From Cryobacterium algoricola (GTDB lineage Bacteria > Actinomycetota > Actinomycetes > Actinomycetales > Microbacteriaceae): 64,000 bases of DNA. The stretch's first letter is position 1; each line of letters opens with the position of its first letter. This document shows, in pieces, positions 28,106 through 36,853 of the stretch. The stretch covers positions 1 to 64,000 of the forward strand of contig NZ_SOFG01000012.1 in NCBI RefSeq assembly GCF_004402485.1. Reading direction: 5' to 3'. The notes beneath the pieces were generated by a model. That model searched no databases, was not told the origin of the DNA, and worked only from the letters and a program-made list of their open reading frames with translations. The position numbers were made by a program, and so were the translations under genes.

Positions 28106-28872
28106 GCGAGCATCGCGTCCGGCATCGTGGCCGGCGCCGTGCCGCGCACCGCGTCCAGCGCAGGGTCATGCGCACGGTCGCGCACGGGGTCGTGCACCGG
28201 GCGGAGCCCGCCGCCGTCGAGGCGGAGGTGCCGGGTGGCGGTCGCCGCGATGTTCGGGTCGTGGGTGATCGTGACGAGGGCGGCGCCGGAGTCGGTCGCG
28301 ACCTCGTCGAGCAGGGTCATCACGGCAGCGCCGGTCTCGAGGTCGAGCGCCCCGGTGGGCTCGTCGGCGAGGATCAGCCGGGGGCTGCGGACCAGCGCGC
28401 GCGCGATCGCGACCCGCTGCTGCTCGCCGCCGGAGAGTTTGTCCGGCAGGGCGGTCAGCCGGTGGCCGAGGCCCACCCGGTCGAGCATCTCCGCGGCGAT
28501 CCGGGAACGCTGCCAGAACGCCCGGCCCTCGGCGTAGAGCAGCGGCGTCATCACGTTCTCGAGGGCGGTGCGGCCCTGCAGGAGGTTGAACTGCTGGAAG
28601 ATGAAGCCGACGTCGCGGCCGCGGACCCGGTCGCGGTGGCTGCTCGAGAACGACTGCACGGGCCGGTCGTCGAAGAGCATCACGCCGGTCGTGGGGTTGT
28701 CGAGCAGCCCGAGCAGGTTCAGCAGGGTGGACTTTCCCGAGCCGGATCGGCCGACGATGGAGACGCGGTCGCCGACAGCGACGTCGAGGTCGACCCCGCT
28801 GAGGATAGTCAACGGCGGAGCGTCGATCAGCCTCACCGTGCGGGTGACGCCCTCGAGGTGGAGGAGCGTCAT
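28102..28872 (-). CDS. MacB/LolD-type ABC transporter ATPase
   Basis: 256 residues. Walker A GRSGSGKSTLLNLLG, Q-loop FIFQQFNLLQ, signature LSGGEQQRVAIARAL, Walker B LILADEPTGALD and the H-loop THD are all intact. It has about 35 extra C-terminal residues rich in Asp, Arg and Pro. The ATG at 28872 overlaps the stop of the upstream adaptor gene by 4 nt, so the three exporter genes are coupled in the order adaptor, ATPase, permease. Confidence 0.92.
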   Translation of the reverse strand: MTLLHLEGVTRTVRLIDAPPLTILSGVDLDVAVGDRVSIVGRSGSGKSTLLNLLGLLDNPTTGVMLFDDRPVQSFSSSHRDRVRGRDVGFIFQQFNLLQGRTALENVMTPLLYAEGRAFWQRSRIAAEMLDRVGLGHRLTALPDKLSGGEQQRVAIARALVRSPRLILADEPTGALDLETGAAVMTLLDEVATDSGAALVTITHDPNIAATATRHLRLDGGGLRPVHDPVRDRAHDPALDAVRGTAPATMPDAMLA

Positions 28873-29954
28873 CCCGCGACTCCGGCGGAGACGCCGGGGG
28901 CTGAGCAGAATTTGCTCCCGTCCGGGAGCACCTGGCACCCGTCGGTTGCCGGATCGACGGCGCCGGGCACGAACTGGTCGATCAGGTCGCCGGCCACGAG
29001 GCCGGTGCGCACCTCGACGTTGGTCCCGTCGGTCAGGCCGAGGGTGACGGGGCGTTCCTCCGTGCCGCCGTCCGGCAGCACGAACCAGACGATGCCGGTT
29101 TCGGCGGACCCCTTGACCGCGGTCGTCGGCACCACGAGCACGTTCTCCGCCTTGCCGCCTGCGAGGGTGATCTGCGCTGCGAGGCCGGGGAAGACCGTCA
29201 CGCCGGCCGGAACCGCGCAGCTCACGGTCGTGGTCGTTCCGCCGCCGGCCGACCCTGCCGAGCCCGACGATCCGGTGGCCCCGTCCGTGCCGGTTCCGCC
29301 GCCCCCGCCGGCGCCGGCGAGCGGGGTCGTGATGCTGAGCCCGGTGCAGGTGAAGGGCGCGGGGCCGTTGGTGATGGCGATGGATGCCTCGGTCGGCCGG
29401 TTCACCAGCCGGTACTGCTGCTCGGGGCTGAGCGAACCGCTCACCGAGAACGTGGGAGGGGCGAGCTGTCCCGTCGTGTCGCCGATCGCGACGGACTGGC
29501 CGTGGATCACGGTGAGCGAACTGACAGTGCCCGCCGCGGTCGCGAGGACCTTGACGAACGTGACGGCCGGCTTGGGCTGGGTCACGGTGACCTGACCGGC
29601 GGCATCCGTCGACTCGACCGGGTCGCGGGGCGTCTCGACCTTGATGTCGTAGAGCTTGTCGCCGTTCGCGACCGTCTGGCCGACCGTGGCGAACACCTCG
29701 TCGACGGTGCCGAGTGCGGTGGCCCGCACCGGGACGGCCGGGTCGGCGTTGACGGTACCCGGCACGACGACGTCGTTCGTGATCGTGCCGAGGCTGACCG
29801 GCAGCTGCGGTTCGATGAGCTCTGCGCTCGGCTGGGCCGGGTCGTCGGCGACCGCGGTGTCAGGGAAGAACGCGACTTTGACGAGCGCCACGGCGATCGC
29901 GGCGATCACCAGCAATCGCAGGATCGGAAATATCCACACTCGCGCTACGTGCAC
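28869..29954 (-). CDS. MacA/HlyD-like membrane-fusion adaptor
   Basis: 361 residues. An N-terminal membrane anchor (about 8-30) is followed by a lipoyl-like/beta-barrel adaptor region (PVRATALGTVDEVFATVGQTV, then a split lipoyl half near VKVLATAAGTVSSL). A long Gly/Ser/Thr-rich insert (about 215-245) is framed by two cysteines (FTCTGL and VSCAVP). The C-terminal barrel includes LVVPTTAVKG. The start is GTG with a GGGGGC ribosome site. It is first in the exporter operon; Gram-positive adaptors of this type join MacB-like permeases without an outer-membrane partner. Confidence 0.85.
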   Translation of the reverse strand: MHVARVWIFPILRLLVIAAIAVALVKVAFFPDTAVADDPAQPSAELIEPQLPVSLGTITNDVVVPGTVNADPAVPVRATALGTVDEVFATVGQTVANGDKLYDIKVETPRDPVESTDAAGQVTVTQPKPAVTFVKVLATAAGTVSSLTVIHGQSVAIGDTTGQLAPPTFSVSGSLSPEQQYRLVNRPTEASIAITNGPAPFTCTGLSITTPLAGAGGGGGTGTDGATGSSGSAGSAGGGTTTTVSCAVPAGVTVFPGLAAQITLAGGKAENVLVVPTTAVKGSAETGIVWFVLPDGGTEERPVTLGLTDGTNVEVRTGLVAGDLIDQFVPGAVDPATDGCQVLPDGSKFCSAPGVSAGVAG

Positions 29955-30255
29955 CGGAGCCCCCGTTTCGGTTACGCGCCGCAGGCGACGCTGGGTCGAT
30001 CCTACGGGTGAAACGGATGCCGTGCGCGGTTTGCGCGAAATGCCTCACGATCAGGCATCCCGCGCCTCGCGCCTTCGTGCCCGCGAGCGTGCGCCGGGCG
30101 TGCGCCGGGCGTGCGCCGGGCGTGCTGCTCTCGTGGGTGAAACGCAAAGTCGGAGATTTTCGCGACACGCCGGCATCCCTGCCCGCGCTCACGGCGTGTC
30201 CCAGATTTCTCCGACTTCACGTCGGATGGCGGCCGTCGCCGGCGCGGATTCCGGG
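29955..30255. other. 301-nt gap with rnj terminator and short repeats
   Basis: It holds an 11-nt tandem repeat (GCGTGCGCCGG, about three and a half copies near 30087-30125) and the inverted repeat described separately. No gene was recognised. It separates rnj from the MacAB-like exporter operon, whose promoter should lie at its left end. Confidence 0.6.
30147..30217 (-). terminator. Imperfect 26-bp inverted repeat after rnj
   Basis: AAGTCGGAGA...ACACGCCG (30147-30172) pairs with CGGCGTGT...TCTCCGACTT (30192-30217). A 7-nt internal mismatch and a 19-nt loop interrupt it. It lies 39 nt past the rnj stop and is followed on the minus strand by TTTGCGTTTC, so it probably ends the dapA-rnj transcript. 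Confidence 0.6.
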
Positions 30256-31932
30256 CTAGGCCTCGATGACGAGCGGCACGATCATCGGGCGGCGGCGGAA
30301 GGTCACATTGACCCAGCGGCCGACCGTGCGGCGCACGATCTGCTGCAGCGCATGCGGGTCGCGCACCCCGTTCTCGGCGGCCTCGGCAAGCGCCGCCCGG
30401 ATCTTGGGCAGCACCGCGTCGAAGACCGAGTCGTCCTCCGCGAAGCCCTTCGCGTGGATCTCCGGGCCGACGATGACGTTGCCGGTCTTGGCATCGACGA
30501 CGATGATGATCGAGATGAAGCCCTCCTCGGCGAGGGTGCGCCGGTCCTTGAGGTCGGCCTCGGTGATCTCGCCGACCGTCGAGCCGTCGACGTAGACGTA
30601 GCCGAGGTCGAGCTGGCCGACCTTCCGCACGACGCCGTCCCTGAGGTCGAGCACGGTGCCGTCCTCGGCGAGGATGACGTTCTCCGGCGGCACGCCGGTC
30701 TCGGCGGCGAGCTTCGCGTTGGCGACGAGGTGGCGGTATTCGCCGTGCACCGGGAGCACGTTCTTCGGCTTGAGGATGTTGTAGCAGTAGGTGAGCTCGC
30801 CCGCGGCGGCGTGGCCGGAGACGTGCACCTTGGCGTTGCCCTTGTGCACGACGTTGGCGCCGAGCTTGGTCAGGCCGTCGATGATGCGGTAGACCGCGTT
30901 CTCGTTACCCGGGATGAGCGAGCTCGCGAGGATCACGGTGTCGCCGGGGCCGACCTCGACCTGGTGGTCCTGGTTGACCATCCGCGCGAGCACGGCCATC
31001 GGTTCGCCCTGGGAACCGGTCGACATGTAGACGATCTTGTCGTCCGGGATGCTGCCGGCCTTCTTGAAGTCCACGAGCACTCCCTCCGGCACGGTCAGGT
31101 AGCCGAGGTCTGCGGCGATCGTCATGTTGCGCACCATGGAGCGGCCGAGCAGGGCCACCCGGCGCCCGTTGGCGTGTGCGGCGTCGAGCACCTGCTGCAC
31201 CCGATGCACGTGGCTCGAGAAGCTCGCGACGATGACGCGGCGCGGTGCCCTGGCGATGACGTCGTCGAGGACGGGACCGATCAGCCGCTCCGAGGCGGTG
31301 AAGCCGGGGACATCCGCGTTGGTGGAGTCGACGAGGAACAGGTCGACGCCCTCTGTGCCGAGCCGCGCGAACTCGCGCAGGTCGGTGAGCCGGTGGTCGA
31401 GCGGGAGCTGGTCCATCTTGAAGTCGCCGGTGTGCAGCACGGTGCCGCCCGCGGTCTTGATCGCCACGGCGAGGGCATCCGGGATGGAGTGGTTGACCGC
31501 GACGAACTCGAGGTTGAACGGGCCGAGCCGCTCGGTCTGCCCCTCGGCGACCTGCAGCGTGTACGGCACGATCCGGTGTTCCTTGAGTTTGGCCTCGATG
31601 AACGCGAGCGTGAGCCCCGAGCCGATCAGGGGGATGTCCGCCCGCAGCTTGAGCAGGTACGGCACGGCACCGATGTGGTCCTCGTGCCCGTGCGTCAGCA
31701 CCACGCCGAGAATGTCGTCGAGCCGGTCCCGGATCGGGCTGAAGTCCGGCAGGATCAGGTCGACGCCGGGCTGGTGCTCCTCGGGGAACAGCACGCCGCA
31801 GTCGACGATCAGGATCTTGCCGTCGATCTCGAACGACGTCATGTTCCGGCCGATCTCGCCGAGGCCGCCGATCGGGATGATCCGGAGCGTTCCCGGTTCG
31901 AGTGTGGCCGGTTCGTAGACGTCGATGGGCAT
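30256..31932 (-). CDS. rnj: Ribonuclease J (copy 1)
   Basis: 558 residues. A metallo-beta-lactamase/beta-CASP ribonuclease with 5'-to-3' exo- and endonuclease activity in rRNA maturation and mRNA turnover. The metal motif HGHEDH is at 81-86; the later GDFK, SFSSHVHR and SGHAAAGEL segments are intact, and the C-terminal dimer domain is complete. The ATG at 31932 has GGAGGG upstream. It follows dapA by 28 nt, the usual actinobacterial location. A second complete RNase J gene lies at 54051-55739. Confidence 0.94.
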   Translation of the reverse strand: MPIDVYEPATLEPGTLRIIPIGGLGEIGRNMTSFEIDGKILIVDCGVLFPEEHQPGVDLILPDFSPIRDRLDDILGVVLTHGHEDHIGAVPYLLKLRADIPLIGSGLTLAFIEAKLKEHRIVPYTLQVAEGQTERLGPFNLEFVAVNHSIPDALAVAIKTAGGTVLHTGDFKMDQLPLDHRLTDLREFARLGTEGVDLFLVDSTNADVPGFTASERLIGPVLDDVIARAPRRVIVASFSSHVHRVQQVLDAAHANGRRVALLGRSMVRNMTIAADLGYLTVPEGVLVDFKKAGSIPDDKIVYMSTGSQGEPMAVLARMVNQDHQVEVGPGDTVILASSLIPGNENAVYRIIDGLTKLGANVVHKGNAKVHVSGHAAAGELTYCYNILKPKNVLPVHGEYRHLVANAKLAAETGVPPENVILAEDGTVLDLRDGVVRKVGQLDLGYVYVDGSTVGEITEADLKDRRTLAEEGFISIIIVVDAKTGNVIVGPEIHAKGFAEDDSVFDAVLPKIRAALAEAAENGVRDPHALQQIVRRTVGRWVNVTFRRRPMIVPLVIEA

Positions 31933-31960
31933 GGGCCCTCCTCGTGGTTCGGTGTGCTGG

Positions 31961-32938
31961 CTAGCGGGTGGTTCCGGCGATCTGGGGCAGGGCCCCGCCG
32001 GCTGCGGCATTGCGGTCCGGGCGGAAGTTGGAGAAGTCCACACCGGGGATGTTCTTGACGAGGTCGATCTCGTCCTCGATCTCGGCGGCTTCCCATTCCT
32101 CGGGGCCGACGAGGGGCAGCCGCACGCGGGGGCTCTTGATGCGCCCGAGGCCGTGCAGGATGTACTTGGCGGCGACGGTACCGGGCACGTGGGTCATCAC
32201 GGCGCGCACGAGCGGCTCGAGCTGTTTGTGGGCGGCGGTGGCGGTCTTCAGGTCGCCGGCGTTGACGGCGTCGACCATCTGCCGGTACGGCGTCGCCGCG
32301 ATGTTCGCCGTCACGCCGATCAGGCCGGTCGCGCCGATCGACAGGTGCGGGAGCACGTTCGGGTCGTCGCCGGAGAAATACATCAGGTCGGTCTGGTTGA
32401 GCACCCGGCTCACCTGGGCGAGGTCGCCCTTGGCGTCCTTGACCGCGAGGATGTTGGGGTGCTTCGCGGCGCGGAGCAGCGTCTCGTATGCGATCGCGAC
32501 GCCGGTGCGGCCGGGGATGTCGTAGAGGATCACGGGCAGGTCGGTCGCGTCGGCGATCATCCGGAAATGGGTGAGGATGCCGGCCTGGGTGGGCTTGTTG
32601 TAGTACGGGGTGACGATCATGTTGCCGTCGGCGCCGGCCTTCTCGCTCTGCCGGGCGAGCTGCATCGCGTGCGCGGTCTCGTTCGAGCCGCCGCCGGTGA
32701 TGATCTTCGCTCGGCCCGCCGCGACGTCCTTGCCGACCTCGACGAGGCGCAGCTTCTCCGCGTCGGTGAGGGTCGAGGTCTCCCCCGTGGTGCCGGTGAC
32801 GACGATGCCGTCGGCTCCCGCCGTGATGACGTCATCGATGTGCTTCGCCACGCCCGCCCAGTCGACCTCGCCGTCGGCGGTGAAGGGAGTTACCAGGGCG
32901 ACGAGGACCTGGCCGAACGGATTCTCAGACATAGACAC
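31961..32938 (-). CDS. dapA: 4-hydroxy-tetrahydrodipicolinate synthase DapA
   Basis: 325 residues. It condenses pyruvate and aspartate semialdehyde, the first step of the DAP/lysine branch. The Schiff-base lysine is in ILAVKDAKGD and the catalytic Tyr in VILYDIPGRTG. The GTTGETSTL and GGGSNETAH segments are typical. The start is either GTG at 32938 or ATG at 32932. GTG is preferred because TAGCCT lies exactly 6 nt upstream and neither has a ribosome site, which suggests a leaderless transcript. Confidence 0.95.
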   Translation of the reverse strand: MSMSENPFGQVLVALVTPFTADGEVDWAGVAKHIDDVITAGADGIVVTGTTGETSTLTDAEKLRLVEVGKDVAAGRAKIITGGGSNETAHAMQLARQSEKAGADGNMIVTPYYNKPTQAGILTHFRMIADATDLPVILYDIPGRTGVAIAYETLLRAAKHPNILAVKDAKGDLAQVSRVLNQTDLMYFSGDDPNVLPHLSIGATGLIGVTANIAATPYRQMVDAVNAGDLKTATAAHKQLEPLVRAVMTHVPGTVAAKYILHGLGRIKSPRVRLPLVGPEEWEAAEIEDEIDLVKNIPGVDFSNFRPDRNAAAGGALPQIAGTTR

Positions 32939-32944
32939 GTGGAC

Positions 32945-32950
32945 AGGCTA
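32945..32950 (-). promoter_or_regulatory. Candidate leaderless -10 box of dapA
   Basis: TAGCCT on the minus strand, 6 nt before GTG at 32938. The same hexamer and spacing occur before the GNAT and gpx genes. Confidence 0.55.
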
Positions 32951-32986
32951 TCGCCTTGCCGACGTCCGGCGGCAGTCCCGGCGGGG

Positions 32987-34195
32987 TTAACCGGCCTTCT
33001 GGGCGCAGGACTCGTCGGGATGCCCGAAGATCAGCCAGTCCGGAAGGTCGCGGAGAAACGCCGCCCGGACCGCGGTGCTCCGGGCGAGCGTCCAGTCGAC
33101 GCGCGCCCCGATCTCGGTCTCGTATTTCTCCCACTCGAACCAGTTGATCATGTGCAGCCTCGGGAATCTCGTCGCCGTGTCTGCCGAGAAGACCTGGCGC
33201 CACCACGCCTGCTTGATCGCCAGTTCCAGGGCCGGGTCTCCCCCGGACACGACGAGCGCCGCTGTCTCCGGGATCGCGACGGGCTTGCCGTGACCATCGC
33301 CGTAGACGCCGTAGAAGTCGGGCGTGGCGGTCTCGTCTCCGGCGAGTCCGACGTAGGTTCCGGTGAGCTGAGCGGCGAACTTGCCGGGCTCCGGAAGCTC
33401 GTCCTCGCCCCAGGGGTACGCGGACCCCCAGTGGTACAGGGACATGCCGACCCAGTCCACCACGTCGTCGCCGGGGTAGTACGGCAGGTAGGGGTCGTCC
33501 CTGATGGTCAGCGTGCCGTCTCCGTCGGTGTCGAGGGCGGTGAAGTCGGCCGTTCCCGGCGTGGCCGCATACGCGCCGCCCGCGAAGGGATAGCCGCCGC
33601 CGTAGTTCGGCGCCCACATCATCGCGGAACCCGGGGCATCCCGCTTCACGGCGTCCGCGACCCTGCGGAAGGCCGCGACATATTCCGTGGGCTGCTGGCC
33701 CCACTCGTACCAGGACCCGTTCATCTCGTGGGCGAAGCGCACCACGACGGGCACGCCGCGGTTGTTCAGCGCGCCGAGGAGGGCGCCCAGGTCGTCGGCC
33801 ACGGCAGGGGTGATGGCGGCGAGGCCCGCGCGCGGTTCGAGGGTGAGCAGGAGTTCGCCGCCGTTGGAGAGCACCTGTCCCGCTGCGGCCCCGACGTTGG
33901 CGCGGTCATCCGCACTCATCGGCAGGCCGGAGAAGGAGACGGCGACCGCGGGACGAAGGCCGGAACCGCTGAATTCGGCGAGGGTCTCGGCGCCCCAGTC
34001 CAGGTTGACCCCGAACAGAACGCCCGCGTGCGGCACCAGGTCGGCCGTCGCTGTGACCGCGCAGGAGACCGTCGGAGGCACGGAGTCCGGCGCCGCTGTG
34101 CAGCCGGCGAGGAGCGCTACGACGCTGACGACCGCGCCGAAAGCGGCGGACAGGCGGAGCGCGTGGGCGGGACGCGCCCGGGGAGTGTAAGGCAC
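32987..34195 (-). CDS. GH26-like secreted lipoprotein
   Basis: 402 residues. A lipoprotein signal peptide ends in LLAGC (lipid-modified Cys at about 32). The remainder is a beta-mannanase-like GH26 (beta/alpha)8 domain. The acid/base Glu is in RFAHEMNGSWYEWGQ (Glu157), and the likely nucleophile is in KPVAIPETAAL (Glu310), so the enzyme looks active. An EF-hand-like loop DTDGDGTLTIRD (about 222-233) precedes DWVGMSLYHWG. It is a paralog of the GH26-like half of the protein at 36854. GTG at 34195 was chosen because TAGGGT lies 7 nt upstream; a GTG at 34204 is also in frame. It probably trims a surface glycan at the outer face of the membrane. Confidence 0.85.
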   Translation of the reverse strand: MPYTPRARPAHALRLSAAFGAVVSVVALLAGCTAAPDSVPPTVSCAVTATADLVPHAGVLFGVNLDWGAETLAEFSGSGLRPAVAVSFSGLPMSADDRANVGAAAGQVLSNGGELLLTLEPRAGLAAITPAVADDLGALLGALNNRGVPVVVRFAHEMNGSWYEWGQQPTEYVAAFRRVADAVKRDAPGSAMMWAPNYGGGYPFAGGAYAATPGTADFTALDTDGDGTLTIRDDPYLPYYPGDDVVDWVGMSLYHWGSAYPWGEDELPEPGKFAAQLTGTYVGLAGDETATPDFYGVYGDGHGKPVAIPETAALVVSGGDPALELAIKQAWWRQVFSADTATRFPRLHMINWFEWEKYETEIGARVDWTLARSTAVRAAFLRDLPDWLIFGHPDESCAQKAG

Positions 34196-34202
34196 GAATA
34201 CC

Positions 34203-34208
34203 ACCCTA
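34203..34208 (-). promoter_or_regulatory. Candidate leaderless -10 box of the GH26 lipoprotein gene
   Basis: TAGGGT on the minus strand, 7 nt before GTG at 34195. It overlaps the alternative start at 34204, which argues for the shorter gene. Confidence 0.45.
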
Positions 34209-34266
34209 ACGGGGGGTACCGTCCGTCATCTCTCGTCACACGAAGATTCCCCGCTGAAGTACCGCG

Positions 34267-34272
34267 TAACGT
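34267..34272 (+). promoter_or_regulatory. Candidate leaderless -10 box of the thioredoxin-like gene
   Basis: TAACGT, 7 nt before the ATG at 34280, without a ribosome site. It is divergent from the GH26 lipoprotein gene. Confidence 0.5.
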
Positions 34273-34279
34273 CGAGCCC

Positions 34280-34768
34280 ATGAACCCGCTCGGCGCCGCA
34301 CTCGTCCTGGTCGCCCTCGTCGCGGTCGCGACCGCGCTCGGCCTCGTCTATCGCTCGCGCCAGGGAGTGATCCGTGACGTGGCCGACACCGAAACGACCG
34401 TGCTGACCCCTGCGGATGTCGGCAGTCAGGTCCCCTTCGGCGCCGCGGCCACCCTCGTCCAGTTCTCCACGGAGCACTGTGCGCGCTGCCCCGGCACGAA
34501 CCGGCTCCTGTCGGGCATCGCCGACGGTCGCACCGGAGTCACCCATCTCGACGTCAATCTCACCCATCGAGCCGACCTGGCCGCCCGCTTCGGAGTGCTG
34601 CAGACCCCGACCACCCTGATCCTCGACGGCGCCGGCCGGCTGCACGCCCGCGTCGGGGGTCCGCCGCACCGGACCGACGTCATCCGCCACCTCGACCAAC
34701 TCGCCGGGCCCGCACCGGAGAGCCGCACCCCCTCATCGACCCTGTCAGGGAGCCCCCATGCCCAGTGA
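34280..34768 (+). CDS. Membrane-anchored thioredoxin-like protein
   Basis: 162 residues. One N-terminal membrane helix (about 4-24), then a thioredoxin fold with the redox motif CARC (in STEHCARCPGTN) and the cis-Pro segment QTPTTLIL. The redox pair differs from the CGPC of housekeeping thioredoxin. It overlaps the DUF4395 gene by 11 nt. This thioredoxin/DUF4395 pair recurs in actinobacteria, though the substrate is not known. Confidence 0.85.
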   Translation: MNPLGAALVLVALVAVATALGLVYRSRQGVIRDVADTETTVLTPADVGSQVPFGAAATLVQFSTEHCARCPGTNRLLSGIADGRTGVTHLDVNLTHRADLAARFGVLQTPTTLILDGAGRLHARVGGPPHRTDVIRHLDQLAGPAPESRTPSSTLSGSPHAQ

Positions 34769-35282
34769 TTCCCTCCCGAACTTCCCGAACCCGGCGAATC
34801 CGGCGAGCGCACCGCCCCCGCGCACACGCAGACCGATCGATCCGCGGGGTCCGCGCTTCAGCGCCGCCATCACGGCCGTGCTCCTGCTTGTCGTGGTCTT
34901 CCTCGCCCTGACCGGGGCATCCGTTGCCGCCCTCTCCCTGCTCGCCGTTCTCGCCGCGCTCTTCGCCTGGGGCGCGTTCGCCGGCGTCGGGCGGCACCCG
35001 TACGGCTGGCTGTTCAAGCGATTCGTGCGCCCACGCCTCGCCGCGCCCGCCGAACTCGAGAACCCGGCACCGCCCACCTTCGCCCAGGGCGTCGGCCTTT
35101 TCGTCACCGCGGTCGGGGTCGTGCTCGGACTCCTCGGTCTCGCGCCCGCCGTCGGCGTCGCGGCGGCCCTCGCATTCGTCGCGGCCTTCCTCAACGCGGT
35201 CTTCGACTACTGCCTCGGCTGCCAGATGTACCTGCTCCTCGTGCGCGCCGGCCTGCTCGGCCGCTCCCCCGCCGCAGCCTGA
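34758..35282 (+). CDS. DUF4395 membrane protein
   Basis: 174 residues with about four membrane helices in two hairpins and a Pro-rich N-terminal tail. The conserved RPIDPRGPRFSAAITAVLLL start, the HPYGWLFKRFVRPRL middle and the FDYCLGCQMYLLL end (C-x2-C) match DUF4395. The paired cysteines near the membrane may exchange with the thioredoxin-like protein encoded upstream; that is inference. Confidence 0.85.
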   Translation: MPSDSLPNFPNPANPASAPPPRTRRPIDPRGPRFSAAITAVLLLVVVFLALTGASVAALSLLAVLAALFAWGAFAGVGRHPYGWLFKRFVRPRLAAPAELENPAPPTFAQGVGLFVTAVGVVLGLLGLAPAVGVAAALAFVAAFLNAVFDYCLGCQMYLLLVRAGLLGRSPAAA

Positions 35283-35381
35283 GGCTCCTGGACCGGGCTC
35301 CCTGCCAACTCCCAGACTGACCCTGTCCCCGGGGGCGGATGCCCGGTTAGGCTGGGGGTTTCACACCCAGGAGGTAACACC

Positions 35382-35807
35382 ATGGCACTGACCAGCGAAG
35401 CGTCAACCGTCTGGACCGGAGACCTGAAGTCCGGCCATGGCACCGTCTCACTCGACTCCTCCCACGCCGGAGAATTCCCGGTCACCTGGAAGGCCCGCAG
35501 TGTCGGGAGCCCGAACACCACCAACCCCGAGGAACTGCTCGGTGCCGCGCACGCCGCGTGCTTCTCGATGGCCCTCGCGAACGGGCTCGGCGCGGCCGGG
35601 CACACGCCGGAGAACATCCAGACGACCGCTGCCGTGACGTTCGAGGCCGGCGTCGGCATCGTCGGCAGCCACCTGCTCGTCAGTGCGAGCGTGCCCGGTC
35701 TCACCGAGGAGCAGTTCGCCGCGTTCGCCGAGGACGCGAAGGCGAACTGCCCTGTCTCGAAGGCCCTCGCCGGGATCCCCATCACGATCGAAGCGGAACT
35801 GGCCTAG
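35382..35807 (+). CDS. OsmC-family peroxiredoxin
   Basis: 141 residues. OsmC/Ohr proteins reduce organic hydroperoxides with two cysteines, seen here in AAHAACFSMAL and AKANCPVSKAL. The gene has its own signals: TAGGCT (35348-35353) as a likely -10, and a strong AGGAGGT (35369-35375) before the ATG. It is therefore leadered, unlike several neighbours. It lies 13 nt upstream of the TIGR01777 gene. Confidence 0.93.
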   Translation: MALTSEASTVWTGDLKSGHGTVSLDSSHAGEFPVTWKARSVGSPNTTNPEELLGAAHAACFSMALANGLGAAGHTPENIQTTAAVTFEAGVGIVGSHLLVSASVPGLTEEQFAAFAEDAKANCPVSKALAGIPITIEAELA

Positions 35808-35820
35808 GCGCCGGCACCCG

Positions 35821-36711
35821 ATGCGCGTACTGATCGCCGGAGCCTCCGGGCTGATCGGCACCGAACTCGTCCGCCAGCTCGGCGAGGCCGGGCACACCGT
35901 CGCCCGGCTCGTGCGGCACCCGGCGGCCGGGCCGGACGAAGTCACCTGGGACCCCGCCGTCTTCGACATCGACCCCACGGCCCTCGACGGGGTCGACGCG
36001 GTCGTCAACCTCTCCGGCGCCTCGCTCGCCCGGCTGCCGTGGACGAACGGCTACCGCACCGAAATCCTGGCCTCCCGGACCCACGCGACCCGCACTCTCG
36101 TCGAAGCGATCCGGAGGAGTCCCACCCCGCCGGCCGTGTTGCTGAGCGGCTCGGCCGTCGGCGTGTACGGCAACCGGCCCGGCGAGATCCTCACCGAACG
36201 TTCGGCGCCCGGCGACGACTTCCTCGCCGCGGTCGTGGAGGCCTGGGAGGCCGAGGCCCTGCGCACGCCGGCGCCGACCCGCGTCGTCCTGCTTCGCACC
36301 GGACTCGTGATCGCGCGCGGCGGAGCGCTGAAACCCTTGCTTCCCCTGGTCAAACTCGGCCTCGGCGGTCCGCTCGGCCACGGCACCCAGCACTGGCCGT
36401 GGATCAGCCTGCACGACGAGGCCGCCGCGATCGTGCACCTGCTCGGCTCCACCCTCAGCGGCCCGGTCAACCTGGCCGGTCCGACTCCGGCCTCGGCGAA
36501 CGACGTGATCCGGGCCGTGACGGTCGCACTGCACCGCCCCTTCTTCCTGCCGGTGCCCGAGTTCGCGCTCACGCTCGCACTCCGCGACGCCGCCCGCCAG
36601 CTGCTCCTCGCCGACCAGCGGGTCAGCAGTGCCCTGCTACAGGGCGACGGCTTCGTGTTCCGGCACGGCACGGTCGCCGAAGCCGTCGACGCGATGCTCG
36701 CCGAGGGGTGA
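35821..36711 (+). CDS. TIGR01777-family NAD(P)-binding epimerase-like protein
   Basis: 296 residues, an extended short-chain dehydrogenase. Nucleotide-binding GASGLIGTELV lies at the N-terminus; LLSGSAVGVYGNRPGE and the DUF1731 C-terminal region (RVSSALLQGDGFVFRHG) define the family that includes E. coli YfcH. Substrate and reaction are unknown. It follows osmC closely, and a classical intrinsic terminator lies 38 nt downstream. Confidence 0.88.
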   Translation: MRVLIAGASGLIGTELVRQLGEAGHTVARLVRHPAAGPDEVTWDPAVFDIDPTALDGVDAVVNLSGASLARLPWTNGYRTEILASRTHATRTLVEAIRRSPTPPAVLLSGSAVGVYGNRPGEILTERSAPGDDFLAAVVEAWEAEALRTPAPTRVVLLRTGLVIARGGALKPLLPLVKLGLGGPLGHGTQHWPWISLHDEAAAIVHLLGSTLSGPVNLAGPTPASANDVIRAVTVALHRPFFLPVPEFALTLALRDAARQLLLADQRVSSALLQGDGFVFRHGTVAEAVDAMLAEG

Positions 36712-36749
36712 CCCGGCTGGCGGGCCCCGCCGGGTGATGTCGCCGCCAC

Positions 36750-36776
36750 ATCACCCCCATCCGGGGGTGATTTTTT
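36750..36776 (+). terminator. Intrinsic terminator after the TIGR01777 gene
   Basis: ATCACCCCC and GGGGGTGAT arms with an ATCC loop, followed by a run of six T. It is the only hairpin with a clear T tract noticed in the window. It isolates the polysaccharide operon from the upstream genes. A TACGCT -10-like box (36790-36795) lies just beyond. Confidence 0.85.
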
Positions 36777-36853
36777 CTCGTTTTCCGCTACGCTGAGGCA
36801 CGGGTCGCACCACAATCGCGGGAGGCCGTCGGGCTAGACGTCGGGGGTAGCGG

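Noticed and set aside
31925-34768. Open frame of 947 codons on the plus strand
   Set aside because: Only the last 162 codons (from 34280) are a real gene, the thioredoxin-like protein. The rest is antisense to dapA and the GH26 lipoprotein gene.
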